Shown here: positions 42,444-51,996 of the stretch, piece by piece
Position numbering within the stretch: position 1 is the first letter of the stretch
Layout of the letters: each line of letters starts with the position of its first letter
Origin: Halorussus salilacus
GTDB lineage: Archaea > Halobacteriota > Halobacteria > Halobacteriales > Haladaptataceae
Length of the DNA stretch: 64,000 bases
Assembly (NCBI RefSeq): GCF_024138125.1
Contig: NZ_CP099993.1
Coordinates: 1,116,001 to 1,180,000, forward strand
Direction of reading: 5' to 3'
The notes under the pieces: generated by a model
What the model saw: only the letters and a program-made list of their open reading frames with translations
Told to the model about the DNA's origin: nothing
The model's database searches: none
Position numbers and translations under genes: made by a program

Positions 42444-43571
42444 ATGAACGGGACGAGCGAGAACGGGATGGCCGAACCCTCCGACCCGGCCCGCCGGACC
42501 GGCGGTCCGGCGGGCCGGGTCGTCGGGCTACTCGCGGTACTGGGAGCGGTTCCGGTCGCGTCGGCCCACGGCGGCTCTCACGGCCCGCCGATTCCGGAGT
42601 GGTCGGCGCTGGCGACGCTCGCGCTCGGAGTCGCGCTCGTCGACGCGGGCGTCTACGCGAAGCGGTCGGTCTCGCCCACGCTGGCGTTGGTCGGCGTCTT
42701 CGACGGCGTCGTGTTCGTGACGGTCGGGACCGTCGGACTCGTCCAGCTCTCGGGAATCGAGGCGATAGCCGCGAGCCAGCCCCCCGTCGAGAGCGCGTGG
42801 TACGGTGCGCCGACCCTCGGCGTCGGACTCGTCGCGGTGGTCGGCAGTCTCGTCGTCGGGCGGATGCGGTGGCCCGAGCGACCCAGATACGCCGCCCTCG
42901 GGATGGCGCTCGGAACGTGGGTCGCCTACCCCGTCTTCGTGCCCGGGGCGCTGACGAACCCCCTCGGATACCTGCTCGCGGTCGCGACCCCCGCGGTCGT
43001 CGGGTACGTCCTCTGGACCGACGCCAGAGAGTCGCTCGCGCGGGCGCTCGCCGACCGCGCCGCGCGGTGGTTCGGTGTCGGAATCGGTATCGCGACCGCG
43101 CTGGTGCTGGCGTTCTCGATGCGACTGGTCTCGCTCGTCGCCGAGTCGGGGACCGAGGGGGACCTGACCGACTTCGTCACGACGACCCGCATCGCCAAAC
43201 CGCTCGTCTACTGGCCCGCGGTGGAGTTCCACGTCCACGAGTTCGTCGGGTTCGTCCCGGTCAGCGGCGTGGTCTCGGTCGGTCTGGTCGTGGTCGTGGG
43301 ACTGGTGGCGACGCTGGTCGGACTCGCTGCGGCCGCGCTGGCCGCTCGGTGGCGCGCGAGCGACGCCGAGAGGTCGCCAGCGCTCCCCCTCGCGCTGGCC
43401 GTCGCGTTCTTCGCGCCGGTCCTCGCGGTCGTCGCGGCCGTTGCGGTCGGCCGGCCGGCCGCGCCGCTGTACTGGGTGTTCGTGGACCTCGCGTCGCCGC
43501 TCGGGGCGCTGTTCTTCGCCGCGAGCGTGGCGCTTCTGACGGGGACGCTGGTTCGTGCGAACGAGGAGTGA
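42444..43571 (+). CDS. Polytopic membrane protein, unknown function
   Basis: A 375-residue protein with about nine transmembrane helices and a possible N-terminal signal region ending [11 protein letters not shown] cytoplasmic loop [19 protein letters not shown] (about 193-211) and the HVHEFVG motif near 258 are conspicuous. I do not recognise a family. Its first 35 residues are Pro/Gly/Arg-rich and are encoded by a 19-bp inverted repeat (42482-42522); the second ATG at residue 9 would not remove it. It is divergent from the Gfo/Idh gene. Confidence 0.65.
   Translation: MNGTSENGMAEPSDPARRTGGPAGRVVGLLAVLGAVPVASAHGGSHGPPIPEWSALATLALGVALVDAGVYAKRSVSPTLALVGVFDGVVFVTVGTVGLVQLSGIEAIAASQPPVESAWYGAPTLGVGLVAVVGSLVVGRMRWPERPRYAALGMALGTWVAYPVFVPGALTNPLGYLLAVATPAVVGYVLWTDARESLARALADRAARWFGVGIGIATALVLAFSMRLVSLVAESGTEGDLTDFVTTTRIAKPLVYWPAVEFHVHEFVGFVPVSGVVSVGLVVVVGLVATLVGLAAAALAARWRASDAERSPALPLALAVAFFAPVLAVVAAVAVGRPAAPLYWVFVDLASPLGALFFAASVALLTGTLVRANEE
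42482..42522. repeat. Perfect inverted repeat at the start of the membrane-protein gene
   Basis: Arms 42482-42500 and 42504-42522 (19 bp) with a 3-base centre. It encodes the Pro/Arg/Gly segment preceding the first hydrophobic helix. Confidence 0.9.
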
Positions 43572-43904
43572 GACGGAAACGCGGAATCGACTGTTCGCGG
43601 ATTCCTACTCCGGTCCTTGCATCCCGGCGCAGAACCTCGTCCTCGAATCCCGGCGCGCGCTGGCGCGACCCGGCTGTGTTGGGTCGCGCCATCAGCGCGC
43701 GAGGGAGGACTGAGCGACTGAAAGGAGCGAAGGAGTCGGCTGGGGAGGCCTGTGGTTGCGGTCTCATAGGTACCGGAGGTAGCTAGCTTCTTCTCACAGT
43801 TACCGGTTCGAACGGCGAGAAGCCAGCCACTTCCGGCACCTAGAAAGCCTACTCGCTCCGTTCACTCGCCCCTCGTCGAAGGCGAAAACACACGAAACCC
43901 GCTC
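43572..43904. other. Non-coding region with imperfect hairpin, haloarchaeal repeat-like
   Basis: No gene seen. An imperfect inverted repeat of 17 bp with a 3-base bulge spans about 43654-43700. It is followed by a stretch reading GAGGGAGGACTGAGCGACTG and a G-rich tail to 43765, a layout that I recall from repeated intergenic elements of haloarchaea (unverified). Confidence 0.5.
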
Positions 43905-44540
43905 TCACGCCCCGTCCACGAGTCGCCGGAACTGCTCGGGCGGAATCGCGCCGCGCGCGGCGTGCCCCTCGTAGACGAACGTCGGGATGCCCGACACGCC
44001 CGCCTGCTGGGCCGTCTCGAACCTCTCGCGGAGGTCGGCTTCGAGGTCGTCGTCCTCGGTCGCGGCCCGAACCGCGTCCGGGTCGACGCCCGCGTCGTCG
44101 GCGATGTCGGCCAGCACGTCCGGGTCGCCGATGTCCCGGCCCTCTCGCCAGAGCGCCTCGAAGACGGCCTCGTGGAATTCGAGGAAGGTCTCGCGGTCGT
44201 ACTCGCGCCGGACGTGGAGGGCGGCCTGCTGGGCGTCCCACGAGTCCACGTCGAGCGAGAAGTCAAGCGTCATCTCCGCGTCGTATCGCTCTTTCAGGCG
44301 CTCGACGTTCTCGCGGACCTGCGCGAAGTAGTCGTCGTCCTTGCCGTCCTCGACGTCGTGGTCGATGGTGCCGTCGGGTCGGCGCTTGTACCCCCGGAGG
44401 TCGTAGAAGCGCCACTCCACCCTCGGCGGGTCGTCGGCCGATTCGAGGTACTCCTCCATCGCGGCCTTGCCGAGGTAGCAGAACGGGCAGACGTAGTCGG
44501 AGTAGACTTCGAGCGCGTCGTCGGCGGATGGCTGGCTCAT
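43905..44540 (-). CDS. DsbA-family oxidoreductase (FrnE-like)
   Basis: A 211-residue thioredoxin-fold protein without signal peptide. The active site CPFC (C18-C21) follows EVYSDYV, and the C-terminal cis-proline loop GVSGIPTFVYEG is present with the helical insert between (about 60-150). Members such as FrnE act as cytoplasmic disulfide isomerase-like enzymes or in detoxification. Start ATG 44540, 64 bases from the coiled-coil gene on the same strand. Confidence 0.9.
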   Translation of the reverse strand: MSQPSADDALEVYSDYVCPFCYLGKAAMEEYLESADDPPRVEWRFYDLRGYKRRPDGTIDHDVEDGKDDDYFAQVRENVERLKERYDAEMTLDFSLDVDSWDAQQAALHVRREYDRETFLEFHEAVFEALWREGRDIGDPDVLADIADDAGVDPDAVRAATEDDDLEADLRERFETAQQAGVSGIPTFVYEGHAARGAIPPEQFRRLVDGA

Positions 44541-44604
44541 GACCCGCAGTAGGGACCCGACACGGAAAAGTCGACCACCGGCGACCGGAATCGCCGGTTT
44601 CGGC

Positions 44605-45507
44605 TCACGATTCCCCCGGGTCGGTCGCGGGGCGATGGGTCTCGAACGCCGCGTGAACGTCGGCCCAGTCGAGCGGGGGTTCGAGGTCGGCGGTCTCGTC
44701 CTCGAACGCCCCAAGGTGTCCACCGAAGCGTTCTTCCCACTCGGGTCGAGCGAGGTCGTCGAGCCGGTCACCGACCTCCGACGTTCGCGTGTCGAGGTCG
44801 TCGAGCCGGTCGTCGAGTTCGACCAGTCGGTCGCCGCCGGGGTCCTCGCGGTCGGCCCACGTCCGGAGGTCGGCGAGTTCGGCCCGGGAATCGTCGAGCA
44901 GGAGCCCCACCACGCGGTGGCGGAGTCGCGCGTCGGCCCACGCGGCGCCGACGCCGTCGCCGTCGCCGTCGGACCCCTCGGCCGGTCGCCCGGCCGCCAC
45001 CGCCTCGACCGTCGCCGTCAGGTCGGCGAGCGACTCCTCGACCGCGTCGATGTCGGCTTCGAGTTCGCTGTAGCGGGTCTCCGGGTCGGTGAGCCACCGC
45101 TCGAACGATTCGAGATCGGTCGAGAGTTCGTCGGCTGCCCCGTGGACCGCCGCGGCGTCGGCGGCGAGTCGCCGCCGGTCGGTCACCGCCTCGTCACCGG
45201 CGTCGCTGACCCGCTCGCACTCGACCAGCGCCCCGAGGTCGTCAGCGAGTTCGTCCCGCCTGTCGGTTATCGACGCCAGCCGCGACTCGTAGGCGTCGAG
45301 TCGCGTCGCGACGGCGTCGAGGTCGGGGACCGATTCGGCGGCCTCCCGGGCGTCCGACAGCGCCATGCTCGCCATCTCGGTGCGCGTCTCGGCGGTGGCG
45401 ACAGCCATCGACGCGTCCCCGAGCGATTCGGCGGTGGCGTCCCCGAGCAGTCCGGTGGTGGCGTCGGCCGAACCCGGTTCGGCCGAATCGCCGTTCTCGC
45501 GGGTCAT
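44605..45507 (-). CDS. Acidic coiled-coil protein, unknown function
   Basis: A 300-residue soluble protein that is almost wholly helical. It has heptad-like segments at about 60-105 (VATRLDAYESRLASITDRRDELADDLG), 125-175 (LSTDLESFERWL...ELEADIDAVEESLADL) and 215-265 (LDDRLDDLDTRTSEVGDRLDDL). One Cys at about 110. The C-terminal 40 residues contain a compact LEPPLDWADVHAAFETH motif. No known domain. It may be structural or a partner of a membrane complex; I cannot say more. Confidence 0.65.
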   Translation of the reverse strand: MTRENGDSAEPGSADATTGLLGDATAESLGDASMAVATAETRTEMASMALSDAREAAESVPDLDAVATRLDAYESRLASITDRRDELADDLGALVECERVSDAGDEAVTDRRRLAADAAAVHGAADELSTDLESFERWLTDPETRYSELEADIDAVEESLADLTATVEAVAAGRPAEGSDGDGDGVGAAWADARLRHRVVGLLLDDSRAELADLRTWADREDPGGDRLVELDDRLDDLDTRTSEVGDRLDDLARPEWEERFGGHLGAFEDETADLEPPLDWADVHAAFETHRPATDPGES

Positions 45508-45705
45508 GTACCGGTGGTTGCGCCGACCGGCCGATATAGCTTCCGTCAGCTCCCTATATAGCGGTACGTGTCACAGGGGATCGGAAATAGCCGGGTTCGT
45601 ACCGGTCTGTCGAATCAGAGCCGAATATATCGAGATTGAGACACCCGTACCACCCGATTCGGGTATTATAAACCGCTTTAGTAGTCTCTCCCGGCCATTC
45701 ACCCG

Positions 45706-46881
45706 ATGACGCAAGACACGGAGCGTCTGACCGACGTGGTATCGCGGCGGAAGTTCATCGCGGCGTCCGGTGCGGTCGGCGCGACCGCTCTGGCGGGGTG
45801 TTCGGGAAGCTCGGGAGGTCAAGACACGACCGAGGGGAGCGACGACGCTGGGAGCGACGAGGAATCCACCGAAGAGCCCACCGAGCAAGAGGACCAAGAG
45901 GAGGACTCCGAGTCCGGTAGCGAGGAGCCGCTGACCGCCGACGGGTCCTCGACGGTGTATCCAATCACGAGTCAGGCGGGGTCGCTCTGGAACGGCAACG
46001 CGCCCGCCGACGACGGGGAATACTGGGGCTCGAACGGCGAGGCGTCCGTCCCGGGCTGGGACCAGATCGAGACCGACAAGAACATGGCCGACTACTGGGC
46101 GGGCCTCTACGGCTTCGAGCCCAGCGGTGAGGAGGGCACGCCGCCGTTCTTCACGAGCATCGGTCTGAACCACACTGGGGTCGGCCTCGAAAAACTCGAG
46201 AAGGGGCAGGTGGACATCGGCGACGCGAGCGCCCCGGTCAGCGCGGAGTTCCCCGACCGCAGCGAGGAGGAACTCGAACCGTTCACCGACCACGTAGTCG
46301 GCGTCGACGCCCAGCCCATCGTCGTCAGTCAGGAGGTCTACGACGAGGGCGTGACCGAGCTCACGCTCGAAGACGTCCAAGCCATCTACCGCGACGAGAT
46401 CACCAACTGGTCGGAGCTCGGCGGTCCGGACCGCGACATCCAGGCCATCGGCCGCGCGGAGGGGTCGGGAACCGACACCTCGTTCCGCAACAACGTTCTG
46501 GGCGACCCCGACGCCGAGATGCCCGGCGTCGACAGCCGCCACGGCCAGAACCAGCAAGTCAAGACGGTGGTCCAAGAGGCCGACAACGCGCTCGCGTACA
46601 TCGCGCTCGCTTTCGTCGACGACACGACTCCCGCAATCGATCTCGAAATCGACGGTGAACGGTTCGAGTTCCCCGACGACTTCGGGTCGCTCGACTACCC
46701 GCTCTCGCGCGCGCTCCACACCTATACGTGGGACGGGACCTCCGAGAAGGAGGCGTCGTTCATCCGGATGCTCCTGCACGACTTCGGTCAGGAGATGTTC
46801 GTCGAGTCGGCCGACTATCTCGGAATCACGGACGACCGTCGCGAGGAGGAACTCGACAAGCTCCCCGAGCCGACGAACTGA
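45706..46881 (+). CDS. pstS: Phosphate ABC transporter substrate-binding lipoprotein
   Basis: A 391-residue PstS. The Tat motif SRRKF (13-17) and lipobox LAGC ending at C32 are followed by an acidic linker of about 45 residues. The binding domain shows ADGSSTVYPI near 82 (phosphate-binding loop), then ASAPVSAEF, the GRAEGSGTDTSFRNN loop near 250 and a terminal helical segment. It captures inorganic phosphate outside the cell. The upstream region has a TATA-like ATTATAAACC about 40 bases before the ATG. It heads pstSCAB-phoU. Confidence 0.93.
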   Translation: MTQDTERLTDVVSRRKFIAASGAVGATALAGCSGSSGGQDTTEGSDDAGSDEESTEEPTEQEDQEEDSESGSEEPLTADGSSTVYPITSQAGSLWNGNAPADDGEYWGSNGEASVPGWDQIETDKNMADYWAGLYGFEPSGEEGTPPFFTSIGLNHTGVGLEKLEKGQVDIGDASAPVSAEFPDRSEEELEPFTDHVVGVDAQPIVVSQEVYDEGVTELTLEDVQAIYRDEITNWSELGGPDRDIQAIGRAEGSGTDTSFRNNVLGDPDAEMPGVDSRHGQNQQVKTVVQEADNALAYIALAFVDDTTPAIDLEIDGERFEFPDDFGSLDYPLSRALHTYTWDGTSEKEASFIRMLLHDFGQEMFVESADYLGITDDRREEELDKLPEPTN

Positions 46882-46928
46882 GTCGGACGACCGAACATCG
46901 CGGTATTTGTTACAAACGGACACAATAA

Positions 46929-48041
46929 ATGACCGATTCATCGATTCTCGGGGGCGACGTGCGGATTCGACGGCTGTTGGAGGCTCGGGGGGAGGCCGCC
47001 GGACTGCTCGCTGTCGGAGGGGTCTGCCTGCTCGCGGCCTTCGGGCTGTTCGTGCTGAACTCGACCGCCGCCGTGTTCCCGCTCGCCGGGTTCCTGGCCG
47101 CGACCGGCTACGGGTGGTACGCCCATCAGGCCGAGACCGCCCGCGCGCTCGCGTTCCTCGGGACGGTCTCGACCATCGTCGTCCTCGGACTCATCACGGT
47201 GTTCGTGTTCCTCGAAGCGCTTCCGGTGTTCCAGCGCATGGGCCTCGGGCTGTTCGGGTACACGGACCCCATCGAGGTGTTCGGCGTCACGCTGTTGCCC
47301 GGCGTCGAGTCGTACTGGAGCACGAGCGAACACGTCTACTCGCTGGTACCGATGGTCTGGGGGACGCTCGTCACGACGCTCATCGCGACGCTCATCGCGG
47401 GTCCGCTGGGCATCGCGGCGGCGGTGTTCCTCGCGGAGATCGCGCCGTCGCTCGTCCGGGAGACCGTCAAGCCCGGCGTCGAGATACTCGCGGGCATTCC
47501 CTCCATCGTGTACGGCTACCTCGGGTTCGTGACGCTCAACTCGTTCCTGTACGAACACCTCGAGATGGCCAACCTCGGGAGCCTGTTCCTCGTCGGGCTC
47601 GTCATCGGGCTGATGGCGCTCCCGACGGTCGTCTCGGTCGCCGACGACGCGCTCACGAGCGTGCCAGCGAGCATGCGAGACGGCTCGATAGCCATGGGCG
47701 CGACCGACTGGCAGACGATACGGAGCATCACGCTCCCCACGGCGCTGTCGGGGGTGTCGGCGGCCGTCCTGCTCGGCGTCGGCCGGGCCATCGGCGAGAC
47801 GATGGCGGCGACCGTCATCCTCGGTCACAGCCAGCGCCTCCCCGAACCGCTTCAGGACGTGTTCGACAACACCGAGACGCTGACCAGCCTCATCGCCAGC
47901 CAGTACGGCAACGCCGACGGCCTGCACATGAACGCGCTGTTCACGGCGGGGGTCGTGTTGTTCCTGACGGTCCTCGGTCTCAGCGTGGTCGCCAGACGCA
48001 TCGAGATACGGATGCAACGCAAGCTGGGAGGGAACGAATGA
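46929..48041 (+). CDS. pstC: Phosphate ABC transporter permease PstC
   Basis: A 370-residue permease with about eight transmembrane helices, including extra N-terminal helices (about 25-90). The BPD-transport motif EAA-like loop is at about 250-275 ([22 protein letters not shown]), with [15 protein letters not shown] near 162 and [12 protein letters not shown] near 192. It forms the channel with PstA. It follows pstS by 47 bases, and pstA begins 4 bases before its stop (ATGA). Confidence 0.93.
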   Translation: MTDSSILGGDVRIRRLLEARGEAAGLLAVGGVCLLAAFGLFVLNSTAAVFPLAGFLAATGYGWYAHQAETARALAFLGTVSTIVVLGLITVFVFLEALPVFQRMGLGLFGYTDPIEVFGVTLLPGVESYWSTSEHVYSLVPMVWGTLVTTLIATLIAGPLGIAAAVFLAEIAPSLVRETVKPGVEILAGIPSIVYGYLGFVTLNSFLYEHLEMANLGSLFLVGLVIGLMALPTVVSVADDALTSVPASMRDGSIAMGATDWQTIRSITLPTALSGVSAAVLLGVGRAIGETMAATVILGHSQRLPEPLQDVFDNTETLTSLIASQYGNADGLHMNALFTAGVVLFLTVLGLSVVARRIEIRMQRKLGGNE

Positions 48042-49588
48042 GCGTCGAACACGACTCCCCCCTCGTCTCCGACCGGACCGGCGTCGGCGAGAAGCTCGCC
48101 GCGAGCGTCGTGGGGGTCGGTCTCGGGGTGCTCGCGTTCGCGCTCTTGAGCGTCGTGCGCGTCCTGACCGAGGAGACATCGGTTCTCGGAATCGGACTGT
48201 ACGACTTCCTCGCGTTCGGCGTGTTGGCGATGGGGCTCGGGGTCGCCGGGCTCGGAATCGCCTCCAAGGTCGACCTGCTCGAAACGACGCCCGACGAGAC
48301 CGCGGGACTGGTCACCGCGGCGCTGTTCGGCGGCGGGGCGTTCGCGGTCGCCGGACTGGTCGCGTCCCAGACGCTCGGTCTCGGCACCGTCGGGTGGCTC
48401 GCGAGTTCGACCCTCGCGGGCGGTCTCACCCTCTTCGGGGTCGCGCTCGTGCCCGAGGACCTCGGCTCGACGCTTCCCGCCGGGATGGCCGCCGTCGGGA
48501 CGGCGGCGCTCGTCCTCGCCGACGTGGTCGCGCCGGGGTTCTCGTGGCAACCAAACGGGTTCTCCGCGACGTTCACGGGCGCGATGATCGCGCCGATACT
48601 CCTCGCCGTGGCCGCGCTCGTGGCCGCGTGGGCGGCGGCGAAGGCCTACGAGGGCTACGGAAGCCGAGGCCGCCAGACCGCGGCGTATCTGCTCGTCGGG
48701 GTCAACGCGGTCGGAATCATCGCGGTCCTCGCCGCGCTCCTCGCGTTCGTCGCGTCGAAGGGCGTCGGTCCGGCGTTCGAGGGCTTCTCGCTCGTTCCGT
48801 TCGAGTGGCCGTTCGTCACGAACGGCTACTCGTACCGGCCCGACGTCGTCAACGGCGTGTTCCCGGCCATCGTCGGCACCGTCTGGCTCGTCGTCGGGGC
48901 GGTCCTCACGGGCGTTCCGGCCGCGGTCGCGGCGGCGGTGTTCCTCACGGAGTACGCCGAACAGGGCCGGTTCGTCGGCGCGGTCGAGATCGCCACGAAC
49001 GGGCTCTGGAGCACTCCGAGCGTCGTCTTCGGGCTGTTCGGGTACGCCTTTCTCGTCCCGCGACTCGGCGGCAACACGTCGCTGCTCTCGGGGATGCTCG
49101 TCCTCGGGTTCATGCTGATGCCGCTCTGTCTCATCACCGCTCGCGAGGCCATCAAGGCGGTCCCCGACGAGTACCGCGACGCGAGCGCCGCCCTCGGCGT
49201 GAGCAAGTGGGAGACGATTCGGAGCGTGGTCCTCCCCGCGGCGGTGCCGGGGATACTCACGGGCGTCATCCTCGGGGTCGGCCGCATCGCCGGGGAGACC
49301 GCACCCATCCTGCTCGTGATGGCGGGCGGGCTCCGCGACGACGCGCCCGCGGTGCTCGGGTCGTTCGAGTTCACCGCGACGCCGCCGTTCGTCGCGAACG
49401 AGGCGCTGTTGCAGAGCGCGCCGGCGCTCCCCTACCAGCTGTACGCGACCATCACCGCGGGCGTCTCCGCCGAGAACGCCGAGGCGTTCGGATGGGGGAC
49501 CGCGTTCGTCCTCCTAGTCGTGGTGCTGTCGTTCTACGCGCTCGGAATCGCCTCGCGAATCTACTTCAGACGGAGGCTGAACGCATGA
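48038..49588 (+). CDS. pstA: Phosphate ABC transporter permease PstA, with long N-terminal membrane extension
   Basis: A 516-residue permease. Residues 255-510 are the normal PstA core ([69 protein letters not shown]). The first 220 residues add six or so hydrophobic helices that are not part of the standard family (typically under 300 residues). The additional domain might stabilise the complex or bind PhoU. Start ATG 48038 overlaps the pstC stop; the gene ends with an ATGA overlap into pstB. Confidence 0.92.
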   Translation: MSVEHDSPLVSDRTGVGEKLAASVVGVGLGVLAFALLSVVRVLTEETSVLGIGLYDFLAFGVLAMGLGVAGLGIASKVDLLETTPDETAGLVTAALFGGGAFAVAGLVASQTLGLGTVGWLASSTLAGGLTLFGVALVPEDLGSTLPAGMAAVGTAALVLADVVAPGFSWQPNGFSATFTGAMIAPILLAVAALVAAWAAAKAYEGYGSRGRQTAAYLLVGVNAVGIIAVLAALLAFVASKGVGPAFEGFSLVPFEWPFVTNGYSYRPDVVNGVFPAIVGTVWLVVGAVLTGVPAAVAAAVFLTEYAEQGRFVGAVEIATNGLWSTPSVVFGLFGYAFLVPRLGGNTSLLSGMLVLGFMLMPLCLITAREAIKAVPDEYRDASAALGVSKWETIRSVVLPAAVPGILTGVILGVGRIAGETAPILLVMAGGLRDDAPAVLGSFEFTATPPFVANEALLQSAPALPYQLYATITAGVSAENAEAFGWGTAFVLLVVVLSFYALGIASRIYFRRRLNA

Positions 49589-50484
49589 GTGAAACCAGAT
49601 CAGTGACCCAGACGACGGACGAACCGCAGACGACGACCGGCGAGAGTCGAGAGGAGAGCCGCCCGGAGTGGACCGCCTACGAGTTCGAGGGCGACGCGAA
49701 GCTCTCGGTGACCGACCTCGACGTTCACTACGGGGACGAACGGGCGATAGACGGCATCTCGATGGACATTCCCGAGCGCAGCGTGACGGCGCTCATCGGG
49801 CCCTCTGGATGCGGGAAGTCGACGTTCCTCAGGTGTCTCAACCGAATGAACGACCGAATCCGTTCGGCGAGCGTCGACGGCGAGGTTCGGTTCGACGGGC
49901 AGGACATCTACGAGGACGGCGTCGACCTCGTCGAACTCCGCAAGCGCGTCGGGATGGTGTTCCAAGCGCCGAACCCGTTCCCGAAGTCGATCCGCGACAA
50001 CGTCGCCTACGGGCCGCGAAAGCACGGGACGGTTCGGACCGACCTCCTCGCGAAGCTCACCGGGCGCGCCGACACCGAGCGGGAACGCGAGATAGTCGAG
50101 CAGTCCCTGCGGAAGGCCGCCCTCTGGGACGAGGTGAGAGACCGGCTCGACGACAACGCGCTCGGGCTCTCGGGCGGCCAACAGCAACGGCTCTGCATCG
50201 CGCGGTGTCTCGCGACCGACCCCGAGGTCATCCTGATGGACGAACCCGCGTCGGCGCTCGACCCCATCGCGACCGCGAAGATAGAGGACCTCATCGACGA
50301 CCTCGCACGAGAGTACACCGTGGTCATCGTGACCCACAACATGCAACAGGCCGCCCGCATCTCCGACCAGACCGCGGTCTTCCTCACCGGCGGCCGACTC
50401 GTCGAGTACGGCGACACCGACCAGGTGTTCGAGAATCCCCGCAGTCGGCGGGTCGAGGAGTACATCACCGGGAAGTTCGGGTGA
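49585..50484 (+). CDS. pstB: Phosphate ABC transporter ATP-binding protein
   Basis: A 299-residue ABC ATPase with Walker [10 protein letters not shown] (72-80), Q-loop [10 protein letters not shown], signature LSGGQQQR, Walker B VILMDEP and H-loop VTHNM, all characteristic of PstB. The first 40 residues are an acidic extension. It starts within the pstA stop (ATGA) and ends with a GTGA overlap into phoU, so translation of the last four genes is coupled. Confidence 0.95.
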   Translation: MSETRSVTQTTDEPQTTTGESREESRPEWTAYEFEGDAKLSVTDLDVHYGDERAIDGISMDIPERSVTALIGPSGCGKSTFLRCLNRMNDRIRSASVDGEVRFDGQDIYEDGVDLVELRKRVGMVFQAPNPFPKSIRDNVAYGPRKHGTVRTDLLAKLTGRADTEREREIVEQSLRKAALWDEVRDRLDDNALGLSGGQQQRLCIARCLATDPEVILMDEPASALDPIATAKIEDLIDDLAREYTVVIVTHNMQQAARISDQTAVFLTGGRLVEYGDTDQVFENPRSRRVEEYITGKFG

Positions 50485-51518
50485 TTCGGGTGAGCGACGC
50501 CGAGATGCAGACCCGGAAGCTCCAGAAGGTCGGCGGGTCGACCTACACCGTCTCGATTCCGAAGCGATGGGCCGAGAACCACGGACTCGAAGCGGGGTGC
50601 GACGTCCACCTCTACACCCACGCCGACGGCTCGCTCGTCGTGCGCGGGTCCCGGACCGACGGCGGCGACCTCGACGCCACCCGAGTCGAAATCGACGGCC
50701 CGGGCGTGAACGCGGTCGAGCGCGTGCTCAAGGCCACCTACGCCGTCGGCTTCGACGAAGTGACGCTGGCCGCGACCCGGGCGTTCACCGACGACCAGCG
50801 CCGGACCGCCCGCGCGCTGGCCCGGACCCTCATCGGCACCGAAATCGCCGAAGAGGACGACGCTCGCATCGTCGTCCGGAACCTCCTCGACCCGGCCGAC
50901 GTGTCGGTCCGCCAGTCGGTGAGCCAACTGACGTTCGTGGCGCTGTCGATGCACCGGACCGCGACCGACGCTGCGCTGGGCGAGGGGACGGGAGCCGACT
51001 CGGTCGCCGGTCGAGACGACGAGGCCGACAGACTGTTCGAGATGCTCGCGCGCCACTTCTCACGGTCGCTGACCGACTTCGCGGAGGTCGACCACCTCGG
51101 CGTGGACCGGCCGGAACTGTTCGACCACTACCTCACCGCGCGCCAACTCGAACGCGTCGCCGACCACGCGGTCAGAATCGCACGGATCGCGGCCGCCAGC
51201 GACGGCGAGGTCGGTGCCGGAATCGACCGAGAGCTCGTAGACCGCGCCCGCGAGTCCGGAGCGGCCGCCAGACGGGTGGTCGAGGACGCGGTCGAGGTCG
51301 TCACGGGGGACGCCCGAACCGAGACCGCCCACGGCGTTCTCGACCGGCGCGACGAGGTCGTCGCCGAACTCGAAGCCATCGAGCGCGACGCCTTCGAGCG
51401 CGGAACCGCCGACGCGTACCACCTGACGCGCGTCCTCGACGGCCTCGTCCGGACGGCGGAGTACGGCGGGAACGTCGCCGAGGTGGCCGTCGAGTCGGCG
51501 CTCCGCGAACGCGACTGA
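50481..51518 (+). CDS. phoU: AbrB-PhoU fusion, phosphate uptake regulator
   Basis: A 345-residue protein with an N-terminal SpoVT/AbrB swapped-hairpin domain (about 8-52: [29 protein letters not shown]) joined to two PhoU helical repeats (about 110-345) with the conserved E/D-R metal-binding patterns ([13 protein letters not shown]). The fusion suggests direct DNA binding coupled to PhoU sensing of the Pst complex, as found in archaea. I set the start at GTG 50481 by the overlap with pstB; GTG 50490 is equally acceptable. The stop is inside a hairpin shared with the convergent thioredoxin gene. Confidence 0.88.
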   Translation: MIRVSDAEMQTRKLQKVGGSTYTVSIPKRWAENHGLEAGCDVHLYTHADGSLVVRGSRTDGGDLDATRVEIDGPGVNAVERVLKATYAVGFDEVTLAATRAFTDDQRRTARALARTLIGTEIAEEDDARIVVRNLLDPADVSVRQSVSQLTFVALSMHRTATDAALGEGTGADSVAGRDDEADRLFEMLARHFSRSLTDFAEVDHLGVDRPELFDHYLTARQLERVADHAVRIARIAAASDGEVGAGIDRELVDRARESGAAARRVVEDAVEVVTGDARTETAHGVLDRRDEVVAELEAIERDAFERGTADAYHLTRVLDGLVRTAEYGGNVAEVAVESALRERD

Positions 51519-51540
51519 GCCGCGACGCGGCTCAGTCGCG
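51510..51540. terminator. Bidirectional hairpin spanning the phoU and thioredoxin stops
   Basis: Arms 51510-51524 and 51526-51540 (15 bp) with a 1-base centre. It includes the phoU stop and the last codons of the convergent thioredoxin-like gene, fitting a terminator used by both. Confidence 0.75.
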
Positions 51541-51888
51541 CTGGTGTGCCGTCACGAACTCGACCACCGCCTCGGTCCCCCGGAATCCCTCGGCCATCCT
51601 GTCGACGAGTTCGCCGTCGACGAACAGCAGGAGGGTGGGGACGCTCCGAACGTCGTACTCCTCGACGAGCGGCGGGTCGTCCCGGGGGTTCAGCGTGGCG
51701 ACGGCGGCGTCGGTCGCGCGGGCGACGTTGCCCACGACCGGTTCGATGGCCTGACACAGGCTACATCCCTCGGTGTAGAGGTCCACCAGCGCGAGGTCGT
51801 GGGCGGCGACGAACGCGTCGAGGTCGTCGCCGTCGTCGAGGTCGACAGGGCTGTCGGGGGCAGACGGAGCGGACCGATTTCGAGTCAC
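51532..51888 (-). CDS. Thioredoxin-fold protein
   Basis: A 118-residue thioredoxin-like protein. The redox motif is CSLC at 42-45 and the cis-proline lies in VRSVPTLLLFVDGELV near 82. The motif differs from the classical CGPC, so redox potential and partner may differ. It has a short acidic N-terminus and no export signal. It is convergent with phoU with a shared hairpin. Confidence 0.88.
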   Translation of the reverse strand: MTRNRSAPSAPDSPVDLDDGDDLDAFVAAHDLALVDLYTEGCSLCQAIEPVVGNVARATDAAVATLNPRDDPPLVEEYDVRSVPTLLLFVDGELVDRMAEGFRGTEAVVEFVTAHQRD

Positions 51889-51925
51889 GCCCGACGGTAG
51901 GCGACCCGGCCGTTAGCGCCTTTCG

Positions 51926-51950
51926 GCGCGGTCGCCCGGGGCGACCGCGC
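51926..51950. repeat. Short perfect inverted repeat between divergent genes
   Basis: Arms 51926-51937 and 51939-51950 (12 bp) with a 1-base centre, between the starts of the thioredoxin-like gene and the membrane-protein gene. Confidence 0.65.
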
Positions 51951-51996
51951 GCGGGGATACACTCTTTAAGGCCGCCCGAGAAGGCCGAAAACGTCG

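Noticed and set aside
46655-48037. Possible fusion of a long upstream frame with pstA
   Set aside because: The upstream part is a frame shadow of pstS and pstC; pstA has its own ATG at 48038 with an ATGA overlap.
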